Part shown: positions 1 through 10,190 of the stretch, piece by piece
Layout of the letters: each line of letters starts with the position of its first letter
Position numbering within the stretch: position 1 is the first letter of the stretch
DNA from: Flagellimonas profundi
Lineage (GTDB): Bacteria > Bacteroidota > Bacteroidia > Flavobacteriales > Flavobacteriaceae
Direction: 5' to 3'
Length of the DNA stretch: 64,000 nucleotides
Assembly: GCF_017313275.1 (NCBI RefSeq)
Contig: NZ_JAFLNM010000001.1
Location: forward strand, 1,364,001 to 1,428,000
The notes under the pieces: model-generated
The model's input: only the letters and a program-made list of their open reading frames with translations
Databases searched by the model: none
Told to the model about the DNA's origin: nothing
Made by a program: the position numbers and the translations under genes

Positions 1-1245
1 AGAGGGGCCGGAATCAATGAAGCTGATTTTACATTGGCGGCTGAAAAAACCGTCAATTCCGTGGTACATGTCAAAAATATGACCCTTAGTAGTAGAGGCC
101 CTTCCAGTATAGCTGAATTCTTTTATGGGTATGAACGTCAACAAACCCCGCAAGTGGGGACAGGTTCCGGGGTTATCATATCTCCGGATGGATATATTGT
201 GACCAATAATCACGTTATCGCCAACTCCAGTCAGTTGGAAGTGACCTTGAACAACAATAAATCCTATGAGGCAGAAGTCATTGGAACCGATGCCGATTCC
301 GATATCGCCCTATTAAAAATAGATGCTGAAGAAGCACTTCCCTATTTAGCTTTCGGTGATTCGGACAATGCCAAAATCGGAGAATGGGTGCTTGCGGTAG
401 GCAACCCTTTCAATCTTACGTCCACAGTAACAGCAGGGATTGTAAGTGCGAAAGCTAGGTCATTATCGCCAAGAAGGTCACAATCCTTTATACAGACCGA
501 TGCTGCCGTAAACCCTGGGAACAGCGGTGGTGCCTTAGTAAACACCAATGGTGACCTTATCGGTATCAACACAGCTATAACATCACAGACCGGTTCTTAT
601 GTGGGTTATGCCTTTGCAGTACCCAGTAATATTGCCAAAAAGGTAGTCGAGGATATTATGGAGTTCGGCAATGTTCAAAAAGGACTCCTGGGAATCAGAG
701 GCGGAGACCTTAATCCAGAAGCTGCGACCGAAATGGGAATAGATGACCTGGAAGGGGTTTATATTGCCAGTGTGGAAGAAGAATCCGGAGCTGCTGAAGC
801 CGGTTTAAAGGAAGGTGACATCATAAAGCAAATAGACAACATCCAAGTGAGTAAATTTTCTGAGCTCTCAGGATACCTCTCATCCAAAAGACCCGGTGAT
901 AAAGTAGAGGTTACATTGAGCAGGGACGGAAAAAGCCTTGTTAAAAATGTGGTGCTTAAAAAGCAGCTTAGCGTTGTTTTGCCCTCCACTGGATTTACCG
1001 TCAAAAACTTATCCAAAGCGGATATGAAAAAATTCGGAATCTCAAAAGGCGTGAAAATCACAAATGTGCCTGAAAGCTATTCCAGATACGGTTTGAAGAA
1101 CAAGGTCATTGTTGAATTGGATGGTGAGCCGATCAATGATATTGATGATGCCAAGGAACGTTTTGGGCAATTATCCAGATATGGCAGAACCAGTTTTACC
1201 ATGATCAACGAAAATGGTGAGAAGGAACATATGATACTTCAGTAA
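1..1245 (+). CDS. HtrA/DegP-family periplasmic serine protease (5' end outside window)
   Basis: The reading frame is open from base 1, so the signal peptide and first residues lie outside the window. The visible 414 residues hold a trypsin-like protease domain followed by two PDZ domains. The catalytic triad is readable: His in TNNHVIA, Asp in DADSDIALLKI, and Ser in NPGNSGGALV (codon at 523-525). PDZ1 starts near GLLGIRGGDL and PDZ2 near GFTVKNLSKAD. Family members degrade or refold misfolded envelope proteins in the periplasm. A TTG at 34 could be mistaken for the start, but the frame and homology run upstream of it. A terminator hairpin follows the stop directly, so this is the last gene of its transcript. 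Confidence 0.93.
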   Translation, partial: RGAGINEADFTLAAEKTVNSVVHVKNMTLSSRGPSSIAEFFYGYERQQTPQVGTGSGVIISPDGYIVTNNHVIANSSQLEVTLNNNKSYEAEVIGTDADSDIALLKIDAEEALPYLAFGDSDNAKIGEWVLAVGNPFNLTSTVTAGIVSAKARSLSPRRSQSFIQTDAAVNPGNSGGALVNTNGDLIGINTAITSQTGSYVGYAFAVPSNIAKKVVEDIMEFGNVQKGLLGIRGGDLNPEAATEMGIDDLEGVYIASVEEESGAAEAGLKEGDIIKQIDNIQVSKFSELSGYLSSKRPGDKVEVTLSRDGKSLVKNVVLKKQLSVVLPSTGFTVKNLSKADMKKFGISKGVKITNVPESYSRYGLKNKVIVELDGEPINDIDDAKERFGQLSRYGRTSFTMINENGEKEHMILQ

Positions 1246-1268
1246 AAAAGTGCTGAAGAAACACTTAA

Positions 1269-1296
1269 AAGTGCCTTTAAAAAGGCGCTTTTTTTA
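1269..1296 (+). terminator. Rho-independent terminator after htrA
   Basis: A 10-base arm at 1269-1278 pairs with 1281-1290 with one G-T pair, followed by a run of T. It begins 24 bases past the protease stop codon and separates it from the GAPDH gene. Confidence 0.8.
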
Positions 1297-1374
1297 TATC
1301 GAATATGTTTTACGAAAACGTTTGAAATATATAATTTAGCCGCAAAATAAACGACACAATCACAACCATAACCC

Positions 1375-2823
1375 ATGAGTGATATTTCATCTTACGAAAA
1401 AGAGCTTGCCTTTCAGGCAGATAGACGAAAAGCAACTACAGAATTCATAAAAATTATCAGCGACCTATGGTACGACAAGGCCATTGAAGTGGTCCTGTTC
1501 AAAAACCAGATCATCGATAAAAATGTAAGCGATATCATTAACCTGCACGAATATGCGGGGGAATTTGTACAAAAACCAATGTCGATTTTTGATTCCGTTG
1601 AAATCCTTAGGGCGATCAACGATATTAACCTACCTCCAGCAAAGTTGGATATAGGAAAAATGACCTATGAGTACAATTCCAATGAGAACTCCCACCTTAA
1701 TGTAAAAGCATTTGTTATTGATAAGCTCAAGGGCGCACAATCTTCCAAAGCCATAAAACCAAAAGATGTGGTTCTTTATGGTTTCGGACGTATTGGTCGT
1801 TTGGTAGCAAGGGAGCTAATGGCAAAAACAGGTCGTGGAAGTCAGTTGCGATTGCGTGCCATTGTAATCCGAGGTGAATTGAACAAAGAAGTTCTGGAAA
1901 AAAGAGCCGCATTGCTAAAAACCGATTCCGTCCATGGTCCCTTTACGGGTACCGTGGATATTGATGAGGCAAAACAAGCACTCATCATTAATGGAACAAC
2001 AGTAAAGTTTATTAGTGCCAATCAACCCGAAGACATTGATTATACCAAATATGGCATCTTCAATGCTTTAATAATAGATAACACCGGTGCGTTTAGGGAT
2101 AACAAGGAATTGTCCCGACATTTAAAATCCAAAGGTGCCAGCAAGGTATTGTTGACCGCTCCCGGAAAAGAAGTCCCCAACATTGTTCACGGTGTAAACC
2201 ACAAGGACTTTGACCCGGACAAGACCAAAATCTATTCCGCAGCCTCTTGCACCACCAATGCCATTACCCCTATCCTAAAGGTAATAGAGGATTCGCTCGG
2301 AATTAAAAAAGGGCACTTGGAAACCATTCACGCGTACACCAATGATCAAAACTTGGTGGACAACATGCACAAAAAGTACCGTCGTGGGCGTGCAGCGGCC
2401 CTCAATATGGTAATAACGGAAACAGGAGCAGGTTCTGCCGTTGCCAAAGCTTTGCCGTCTTTAAAAGGAAAACTTTCTTCCAATGCCATTAGGGTTCCCG
2501 TTCCCAATGGCTCTTTGGCAATTCTAAACTTGGAAGTGAAGAACAAGACATCCAAAGAAAGTATTGATACCATAATTAAAAAGTATGCTTTGGAGGGCGA
2601 TTTAGTAGAGCAAATAAAATATGCACTGAGCAATGAATTGGTCTCTTCCGATATCGTAGGAACCACAGCGCCATCAATTTATGACAGCAAGGCCACCATT
2701 GTAGCTCCCGGTGGAAAAAATGTGGTGCTCTATATTTGGTATGATAATGAGTATGGATATTCCCATCAAGTTATCCGTTTGGCGAAATATATAGCGAAAG
2801 TTAGGCGTTATACGTATTATTAG
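1375..2823 (+). CDS. Glyceraldehyde-3-phosphate dehydrogenase, extended (about 480-residue) form
   Basis: This 482-residue protein oxidises glyceraldehyde 3-phosphate to 1,3-bisphosphoglycerate, or runs the reverse reaction. The Rossmann motif GFGRIGR sits at residues 136-142, the catalytic Cys in SAASCTTNA at residue 292, and the assisting His in ETIHAYTND at residue 319. Ordinary GAPDH is about 335 residues with the Rossmann motif at the very N-terminus, so some 130 residues are added in front. That extension has no recognised domain. Long GAPDHs of this type are known in Bacteroidota and gamma-proteobacteria. Whether it prefers NAD or NADP, and glycolysis or gluconeogenesis, cannot be read here. 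It stands alone, with a terminator upstream and 108 bases to the next gene. Confidence 0.93.
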   Translation: MSDISSYEKELAFQADRRKATTEFIKIISDLWYDKAIEVVLFKNQIIDKNVSDIINLHEYAGEFVQKPMSIFDSVEILRAINDINLPPAKLDIGKMTYEYNSNENSHLNVKAFVIDKLKGAQSSKAIKPKDVVLYGFGRIGRLVARELMAKTGRGSQLRLRAIVIRGELNKEVLEKRAALLKTDSVHGPFTGTVDIDEAKQALIINGTTVKFISANQPEDIDYTKYGIFNALIIDNTGAFRDNKELSRHLKSKGASKVLLTAPGKEVPNIVHGVNHKDFDPDKTKIYSAASCTTNAITPILKVIEDSLGIKKGHLETIHAYTNDQNLVDNMHKKYRRGRAAALNMVITETGAGSAVAKALPSLKGKLSSNAIRVPVPNGSLAILNLEVKNKTSKESIDTIIKKYALEGDLVEQIKYALSNELVSSDIVGTTAPSIYDSKATIVAPGGKNVVLYIWYDNEYGYSHQVIRLAKYIAKVRRYTYY

Positions 2824-2931
2824 TGGAGTGCGATTTGTTCAAAGAACCTGTTTTCTTTTTTTGAAATTTGGTATATTGATGTAATTTCGTCCCGCCCTTA
2901 ATCTAAATTTAATACGAGAACATTATTGAAC

Positions 2932-3537
2932 ATGAAGTATTTACGCATTTTATTCGTCTTAGCCTTACTTATCCCGACCTTGGCAATCCAAGCTCAAGAA
3001 GATGGGTCCTCCGATGAAACGGACAACACCCTTAGAGGACAATTTGAAGAGTTGGAAAGAAAGTCCGGAAACTATCGGGCCAATGGCATCCGTTATGAGG
3101 TCATCAAATTATCGGATCTTTATGAAACCAAGAACAACATATTCGATTCCCTTGATACGGCCAATAAGACCATTAAAGACCTTTCTTCCACTATTTCCGC
3201 AAACAACGCCGAAATAGAAGACCTTAACAATAAGTTGCAGGAAACTACCAACAACTTAAATGCGGTTACCGAAGAAAAGGATAGTATCTCATTTTTTGGT
3301 GCTATGATCAGTAAAGGAACCTACAATTTTATATTGTGGTCCATTATTTTTGGACTGTTATTGCTGTTGTTGTTCTTTATATACAGGTTTAGAAATAGTA
3401 ATTTCTTGACACAGCAGGCCAAATCCGCCCTTGCAGATTTGGAGGAAGAATACCAGAACCATAGACGAAGAGCCTTGGAGCGGGAACAGAAAATAAGCCG
3501 ACAGCTTCAGGATGAGCTGAACAAGCAGAAAAAATAA
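2932..3537 (+). CDS. Signal-peptide, single-TM coiled-coil protein upstream of trmD
   Basis: This 201-residue protein starts at ATG 2932 (MKYLRILFVL); a TTG two codons earlier is less likely. A signal peptide ends near IQAQE. An alpha-helical, Asn/Glu/Lys-rich stretch with coiled-coil character follows (about 85-118), then one membrane segment rich in Leu and Phe (about 132-152), then a second charged helix to the C-terminus. Nothing resembles a methyltransferase: no SAM site, no SPOUT knot. I recall such proteins being labelled 'tRNA (guanine-N1)-methyltransferase' in flavobacterial genomes because they precede trmD; the sequence gives no support for that. An envelope-tethered structural role is a guess. 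A terminator separates it from trmD. Confidence 0.8.
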   Translation: MKYLRILFVLALLIPTLAIQAQEDGSSDETDNTLRGQFEELERKSGNYRANGIRYEVIKLSDLYETKNNIFDSLDTANKTIKDLSSTISANNAEIEDLNNKLQETTNNLNAVTEEKDSISFFGAMISKGTYNFILWSIIFGLLLLLLFFIYRFRNSNFLTQQAKSALADLEEEYQNHRRRALEREQKISRQLQDELNKQKK

Positions 3538-3542
3538 GAATC

Positions 3543-3574
3543 AAGGCTTCCAAAAAAGGAAGCCTTTCTTTTTT
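3543..3574 (+). terminator. Rho-independent terminator before trmD
   Basis: AAGGCTTCC (3543-3551) pairs perfectly with GGAAGCCTT (3558-3566), followed by a T-rich tail. It argues that the coiled-coil gene and trmD are separate transcripts. Confidence 0.85.
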
Positions 3575-3599
3575 ATGCCATAATTGTGCTAGCATTCCT

Positions 3600-3607
3600 T
3601 ACTTTTG
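3600..3607 (+). promoter_or_regulatory. -7 element of the trmD promoter
   Basis: TACTTTTG matches the Bacteroidota -7 consensus TAnnTTTG. It lies 23 bases before the trmD start and just after the upstream terminator. No well-spaced -33 TTG is visible. Confidence 0.5.
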
Positions 3608-3630
3608 CGGCAAATCAATAGACAGCAACA

Positions 3631-4314
3631 ATGTCCATGCGGATAGACATTATCACCGTACTGCCCGAACTTTTAAAAAGCCCATTTGAAGCATCCATTT
3701 TAAAACGTGCCATCGAAAAGGGATTGGTCGAAGTGCATCTTCATAATTTAAGAGACTTTTCAATCGGGAACTATAAGCAAGTGGACGACTACCAGTTTGG
3801 CGGTGGCGCCGGCATGGTGATGATGGTCGAACCTATTGACAAGTGTATTTCAAAGCTCAAGTCCGAACGTGATTACGACGAAATCATTTACATGACACCC
3901 GATGGCAATACCCTTAATCAAGGCATGGCCAACGAGATATCACTGAAAAAGAACATTATAATTCTCTGCGGACATTATAAAGGGGTGGATCAACGGGTGA
4001 GGGATATGTTCGTTACCCGTGAGATTTCCATTGGTGATTATGTATTGTCGGGAGGTGAATTGGCCGCCGCCGCATTGTGCGATGCCGTAATCCGACTGTT
4101 GCCAGGTGTTCTGAACGATGAAACCTCTGCCCTTACCGATACATTTCAAGATAATTTGTTGGCTCCGCCCGTTTACACACGACCTGCGGATTATAAGGGT
4201 TTCAAGGTCCCAGAAATATTGCTTAGCGGTAATTTCCCTAAGATTGAAAAGTGGCGGGAACAAAAGGCTTTGGAGCGCACTCAAGAAAGAAGACCCGACC
4301 TTTTGGAAGAATAA
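3631..4314 (+). CDS. trmD: tRNA (guanine-37-N1)-methyltransferase TrmD
   Basis: TrmD methylates N1 of G37 next to the anticodon in tRNAs reading CNN and some other codons, which prevents +1 frameshifting. The 227-residue protein opens [14 protein letters not shown]; a second ATG at 3637 is equally possible. It carries the GGGAGMVM segment near the N-terminus and the SPOUT knot signature [15 protein letters not shown] that binds S-adenosylmethionine. The C-terminal helical part ends near the usual length. The next gene is rplS, a neighbour often seen with trmD in bacteria, here with its own promoter between them. Confidence 0.97.
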   Translation: MSMRIDIITVLPELLKSPFEASILKRAIEKGLVEVHLHNLRDFSIGNYKQVDDYQFGGGAGMVMMVEPIDKCISKLKSERDYDEIIYMTPDGNTLNQGMANEISLKKNIIILCGHYKGVDQRVRDMFVTREISIGDYVLSGGELAAAALCDAVIRLLPGVLNDETSALTDTFQDNLLAPPVYTRPADYKGFKVPEILLSGNFPKIEKWREQKALERTQERRPDLLEE

Positions 4315-4347
4315 GGCCGCTCAAAATTCAAAAACGCAAAAAACTGC

Positions 4348-4377
4348 TTGCTATTTCTAAATATTGCATTACTTTTG
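4348..4377 (+). promoter_or_regulatory. rplS promoter, TTG-N19-TACTTTTG
   Basis: TTG at 4348-4350 and TACTTTTG at 4370-4377 are 19 bases apart, matching the flavobacterial consensus TTG-(17-23)-TAnnTTTG. Transcription should begin near 4383, giving an A-rich leader of about 65 bases before the rplS ATG at 4447. The TTG at 4348 is therefore promoter, not a start codon. Confidence 0.75.
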
Positions 4378-4446
4378 CAATCTCAAAATCAACCTCTGAC
4401 GAAATCCGTGAAAGTTGGTCTTGTAAAAACACTAAAAAAAACAAAA

Positions 4447-4797
4447 ATGGAATCCTTAGTAAAATTTGTTGAAGACGAATTTGTTCCAAAAAAAGAATTT
4501 CCAAAATTTTCAGCTGGTGACACCATCACTGTTTATTACGAAATTAAGGAAGGTGAAAAAACACGTACCCAGTTCTTTAAGGGTGTAGTGATACAACGTA
4601 GAGGAAGCGGTGCCACCGAAACTTTCACCATTCGCAAAATATCAGGTACAGTAGGTGTGGAAAGAATTTTCCCAGTAAACATGCCGGCTTTGCAAAGAAT
4701 TGAAGTAAACAAAAAAGGTAAAGTACGTAGATCTAGAATCTTCTACTTTAGAGGTCTTACCGGTAAAAAGGCCCGTATCAAAGAAGTTAAGGGATAA
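4447..4797 (+). CDS. rplS: 50S ribosomal protein L19
   Basis: L19 sits at the 30S-50S interface of the ribosome. The 116-residue protein starts at ATG 4447 (MESLVKFVEDEF), which matches the usual family length. Family segments are visible: FKGVVIQRRGSG, FTIRKIS, VERIFPVNMP and RRSRIFYFRGLTGKKARI near the C-terminus. The frame is open upstream to 4348, but that stretch contains the promoter and gives a non-homologous N-terminus. A terminator follows directly, so it is probably transcribed alone. Confidence 0.97.
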   Translation: MESLVKFVEDEFVPKKEFPKFSAGDTITVYYEIKEGEKTRTQFFKGVVIQRRGSGATETFTIRKISGTVGVERIFPVNMPALQRIEVNKKGKVRRSRIFYFRGLTGKKARIKEVKG

Positions 4798-4820
4798 TCC
4801 ATATTCCATACAACAGGAAA

Positions 4821-4846
4821 AAGCACCTCAAAAGGGTGCTTTTTTT
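4821..4846 (+). terminator. Rho-independent terminator after rplS
   Basis: AAGCACC (4821-4827) pairs with GGTGCTT (4835-4841) around a short A-rich loop, followed by a T run. It starts 24 bases after the rplS stop. Confidence 0.85.
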
Positions 4847-4895
4847 ATGAACAATTGTTCATAACCATGGTTCATATCATGTTGATTTCTAATCC

Positions 4896-4922
4896 TTTGA
4901 AAAGTTGCAAATTTTAGTTTTG
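4896..4922 (+). promoter_or_regulatory. Candidate promoter of the intergenic RNA
   Basis: TAGTTTTG at 4915-4922 is a perfect TAnnTTTG -7 element. TTTG at 4896-4899 could be the -33 element, but the 15-base spacing is shorter than the usual 17-23. No open reading frame of plausible coding character follows, so it would drive the RNA described at 4929-5319. Confidence 0.5.
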
Positions 4923-4928
4923 CGTTCT

Positions 4929-5319
4929 ATTTTAGTCGAAGATATGATAGTGATACCATCACGATTATGTCGATTTAAAGTTGACGTTCTTTAAAACTGT
5001 GGATTCCCTTTTAATTGGTAACACTACTGATCACAAAAGGAATTTCAAGTGAGGTCTAGCTTCGGCGACATCTGATGAGAAATAATAAATTTTATGTGCG
5101 AACAGGAGAGCAATTTCCTGTTTTGATAAAGTTTAGGAATACAACAGTACACTTTGCAGAATGTAGTTTAGTTGAAAAATTAAGAACATAGCAGAGTAAA
5201 CGTCGAAGGGCTTCAAGGGCAATCAATAGATTGTTTGGTTTTGTAGCAATACAAAGAAAACTTGATCCCATTCTGAAAGCCATATCTAAGTGAAAACATA
5301 GATATGGCTTTTGTTTTTT
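4929..5319 (+). ncRNA. Candidate structured non-coding RNA, family not recognised
   Basis: The 621 bases between rplS and icd hold no credible protein gene but many helices in one direction. Those I can pair by eye: hairpin 4944-4968; long-range helix 4981-4988 with 5199-5206 (8 pairs, one G-T); 4997-5001 with 5187-5191; 5004-5012 with 5035-5042; a C(UUCG)G hairpin at 5054-5069; a 7-bp hairpin 5101-5122; a GAAA tetraloop hairpin 5167-5184; a GCAA tetraloop hairpin 5239-5256 extended by 5222-5226 with 5262-5266; and a terminator with a perfect 13-bp stem at 5276-5319. A TAnnTTTG motif lies just upstream. I do not see the RNase P motif GAGGAAAGUC, the tmRNA 5' or 3' ends, or the SRP RNA loop. 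The 5' end is inferred from the promoter. It could instead be a long icd leader cut by a terminator. Confidence 0.6.
5276..5319 (+). terminator. Strong terminator ending the intergenic RNA
   Basis: AAAGCCATATCTA (5276-5288) pairs perfectly with TAGATATGGCTTT (5299-5311), 13 pairs with a 10-base loop, followed by a run of T. The T run is on the plus-strand side, which sets the direction of the RNA. Confidence 0.9.
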
Positions 5320-5385
5320 AACAAATTCTCATTAAAAACCCACACTTTTAGTTATTTCCATCCATACTTCACCGTCCATAAATTG

Positions 5386-5393
5386 TATATTTG
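5386..5393 (+). promoter_or_regulatory. -7 element of the icd promoter
   Basis: TATATTTG matches TAnnTTTG and lies 25 bases before the icd ATG. No clear TTG is seen at the expected -33 position. Confidence 0.5.
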
Positions 5394-5418
5394 CAATCGC
5401 TCAAACAAATACATATAA

Positions 5419-7638
<2,220 letters not shown>

Positions 7639-7664
7639 TCAAGAACAAGAGAGCAATAGTTTAA

Positions 7665-7699
7665 TAAGGCAGTCATTGATTTGACTGCCTTAATTTTTT
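7665..7699 (+). terminator. Rho-independent terminator after icd
   Basis: TAAGGCAGTC (7665-7674) pairs perfectly with GACTGCCTTA (7683-7692), followed by AA and six T. It starts 27 bases past the icd stop. Confidence 0.9.
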
Positions 7700-7786
7700 A
7701 TAACACCATATGTTAAAATATGCTCTGGCCAGAACTTAGATTTTTTCTCTACTCCATAAATATGTATTTTTAAAGAAACCAATCAA

Positions 7787-10186
7787 ATGTCCAGACATTA
7801 TCTTGCATTTTTGCTAGCCCTGTTTGGGCATTTTTTCATACTACAGGCCCAACAAAAACATACACTTAGTGGCACTGTTTCCGAAGCTACCAGTAACGAA
7901 TCATTAATTGGCGTAACCATTGCCATTTCCGAACTAAAAACGGGAACAACCACAAATGAATACGGTTTTTATTCCATCACCCTTCCCGAAGGAGAATATC
8001 AAGTAATTGTTAGTTATTTAGGTTTCCAAGAAGTTGTAAAAACCATTACCCTTGATAAAAACCTAAAGTTGGATTTTAACCTCATAGAGAAAACGGAAGA
8101 ATTGCAGGAAGTCGTGGTGACAGACGATGTCGAAAAATTGGATATTCGAAAACCACAAATGAGCGTTACCTCGCTGGCTTCCCAAACCATCAAGCAAATC
8201 CCTGTGGTCTTGGGCGAAGCGGATGTCATAAAATCCTTGGTCCTATTGCCTGGAGTAACTAGTGCGGGGGAGGCATCTTCCGGATTTAATGTAAGGGGCG
8301 GAGCCGCAGACCAGAACCTTATTTTATTGGATGAAGCCACCGTCTTCAACTCTTCCCACCTATTCGGTTTCTTTTCGGTTTTCAACCCCGATGCCATAAA
8401 AGATGTCAAACTATTTAAGGGGGGGATTCCCGCGAGGTACGGAGGTAGGGTTTCATCTGTTCTTGAAATCTTTCAGAAAGAAGGAAACAGTAAAGAATTA
8501 AAAGTGAATGGAGGAATTGGGGCTGTGGCAAGTAGATTGTTGATCGAAGGACCGATCCAAAAAGATAGAACCGCTTTTTTGGTAGGTGGCAGGGCCTCTT
8601 ACGCACATTTATTTTTGCCATTGTTCGATGTGAACAACAAAGCCTATTTCTACGATCTTAATACCAAAATCAACCATAAAATCAACGAGAACAACAGTGT
8701 TTTCCTATCAGGCTACTTCGGAAGAGACCTTTTTAATGTTAGTGATAGATTTGTGAATGTGTATGGAAATGCGGTTGGGAACTTTCGATGGAACCATTTG
8801 TTTTCCGACAGGTTATTCTCCAACCTTTCCCTGATCTACTCGGATTATTACTATGGCTTAGAACTCGATTTTGTTGGATTTGAGTGGAATTCAGGAATCC
8901 AAAACTTCAATGTTAAATACGATTTAAAACACTACCTGAACGATAAATTTCAGCTTAACTATGGCATTAATAGCATTTACTATGTGTTTAATCCAGGTAA
9001 AATAGTTCCTAACAGTCCAGATTCAGGAATTGTGGAAGAACAACTCACAAAAAAATATGCCAACGAAAATGCGGCCTATGTAGATATTGAACATCAAATT
9101 ACGGATAATTTAAGTGTTGAATATGGATTAAGGGCAAGTCAGTTTACCAGATTGGGGCAAGACGAATTCTTTGTTTACGAAAACGACAACCCTGTCGAGT
9201 TTGACCCCTTTACATTAACGTATCGAGAAGGTGAGCCCATTGACACCATCAATCCGGGAAGAGGTAATACGCTCAAAAGCTTTTTCAATTTGGAACCTCG
9301 GATTTCCATGTCATATAGCTTTAAGGAAAACAACTCCATTAAAGCCAGTTATACCCGATTGGCACAATATCTTCATCTACTTTCCAATACTAGTTCCCCT
9401 ACCCCACTGGATGTTTGGACACCCAGCGGGCCTTTTGTGGAACCACAGTTGTTAGATCAATATGCACTTGGTTATTTTAGAAATATAAATAGCGGAGCGT
9501 ATAGTTTGGAGGCAGAGGTCTTTTACAAGGATATCCAAAACAGGATAGACTATATTGATGGGGCCAACCTCATTGCCAACAATGCCATTGAACAAGTCAT
9601 ACTGAATGGCCAGGCAAGAGCATATGGGCTGGAACTTCTTATTAGAAAAAATCAAGGCCGCTTTCAGGGTTGGCTGGCCTATACGCTGTCCCGATCGGAA
9701 CAAAGAACACCGGGACGAACCCAAGACTTTGATACCGGTCGTTCCAATTTGGAAACAGGGATCAATCTGGGCGACTGGTACAGTACTCCTTACGACAAAA
9801 CACATGACCTATCCTTATACGGAAGTTTTGAGTTGAATGAAAAATGGAGCTTTAATGCCAATTTCATCTATCAAACAGGACAACCCACCAATTATCCCAT
9901 AGGCCAATTTGAGTTTGAAGGCGTAAATGTTCCTTATTATGGATTAAGAAACAAAGAAAGGCTGCCAGACTACCATCGACTGGATATCTCCGCAATTTTA
10001 ACCCCTAAACGCAACAAACGTAAAAAAATACAATCGGAATGGGTGTTCAGCATTTACAATGCCTATAGTCGTAGAAATGCAGCATCCATTAATTTTAGGG
10101 AAAATGAAGATACGGGAAGAAACGAGGCCATACGGACTTCGATATTTGGCATTATCCCATCGGTAACCTATAACTTTAAATTTTAA
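7787..10186 (+). CDS. TonB-dependent receptor with carboxypeptidase-like N-terminal domain
   Basis: This 799-residue outer-membrane protein has a signal peptide ending near LQAQ, then a carboxypeptidase-regulatory-like beta domain (about 25-110, with TLSGTVSEATSNESLIGVT), then a TonB plug domain with VLGEADVIKSLVLLPGV and GFNVRGGAADQNLILLDEA, and a long beta-barrel ending in the aromatic residue F (SVTYNFKF). Such receptors import large or scarce ligands using TonB energy. It is not a SusC type: no SusD partner is present and the partner is a DUF4249 lipoprotein starting 4 bases downstream. Receptor/DUF4249 pairs are common in Bacteroidota; the ligand is unknown. Confidence 0.93.
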   Translation: MSRHYLAFLLALFGHFFILQAQQKHTLSGTVSEATSNESLIGVTIAISELKTGTTTNEYGFYSITLPEGEYQVIVSYLGFQEVVKTITLDKNLKLDFNLIEKTEELQEVVVTDDVEKLDIRKPQMSVTSLASQTIKQIPVVLGEADVIKSLVLLPGVTSAGEASSGFNVRGGAADQNLILLDEATVFNSSHLFGFFSVFNPDAIKDVKLFKGGIPARYGGRVSSVLEIFQKEGNSKELKVNGGIGAVASRLLIEGPIQKDRTAFLVGGRASYAHLFLPLFDVNNKAYFYDLNTKINHKINENNSVFLSGYFGRDLFNVSDRFVNVYGNAVGNFRWNHLFSDRLFSNLSLIYSDYYYGLELDFVGFEWNSGIQNFNVKYDLKHYLNDKFQLNYGINSIYYVFNPGKIVPNSPDSGIVEEQLTKKYANENAAYVDIEHQITDNLSVEYGLRASQFTRLGQDEFFVYENDNPVEFDPFTLTYREGEPIDTINPGRGNTLKSFFNLEPRISMSYSFKENNSIKASYTRLAQYLHLLSNTSSPTPLDVWTPSGPFVEPQLLDQYALGYFRNINSGAYSLEAEVFYKDIQNRIDYIDGANLIANNAIEQVILNGQARAYGLELLIRKNQGRFQGWLAYTLSRSEQRTPGRTQDFDTGRSNLETGINLGDWYSTPYDKTHDLSLYGSFELNEKWSFNANFIYQTGQPTNYPIGQFEFEGVNVPYYGLRNKERLPDYHRLDISAILTPKRNKRKKIQSEWVFSIYNAYSRRNAASINFRENEDTGRNEAIRTSIFGIIPSVTYNFKF

Positions 10187-10190
10187 GGGT

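Noticed and set aside
5092..5283. 63-codon minus-strand open frame in the rplS-icd interval
   Set aside because: It is antisense to the structured RNA, has no plausible start context or domain and its composition follows the helices; more likely a chance frame.
4929..5319. RNase P RNA, tmRNA or SRP RNA identity for the intergenic RNA
   Set aside because: The conserved motifs of these families (GAGGAAAGUC of RNase P, the tRNA-like ends and ALAA tag of tmRNA, the GGUGCU/GGAAGCAGC loop of SRP RNA) are not seen on either strand.
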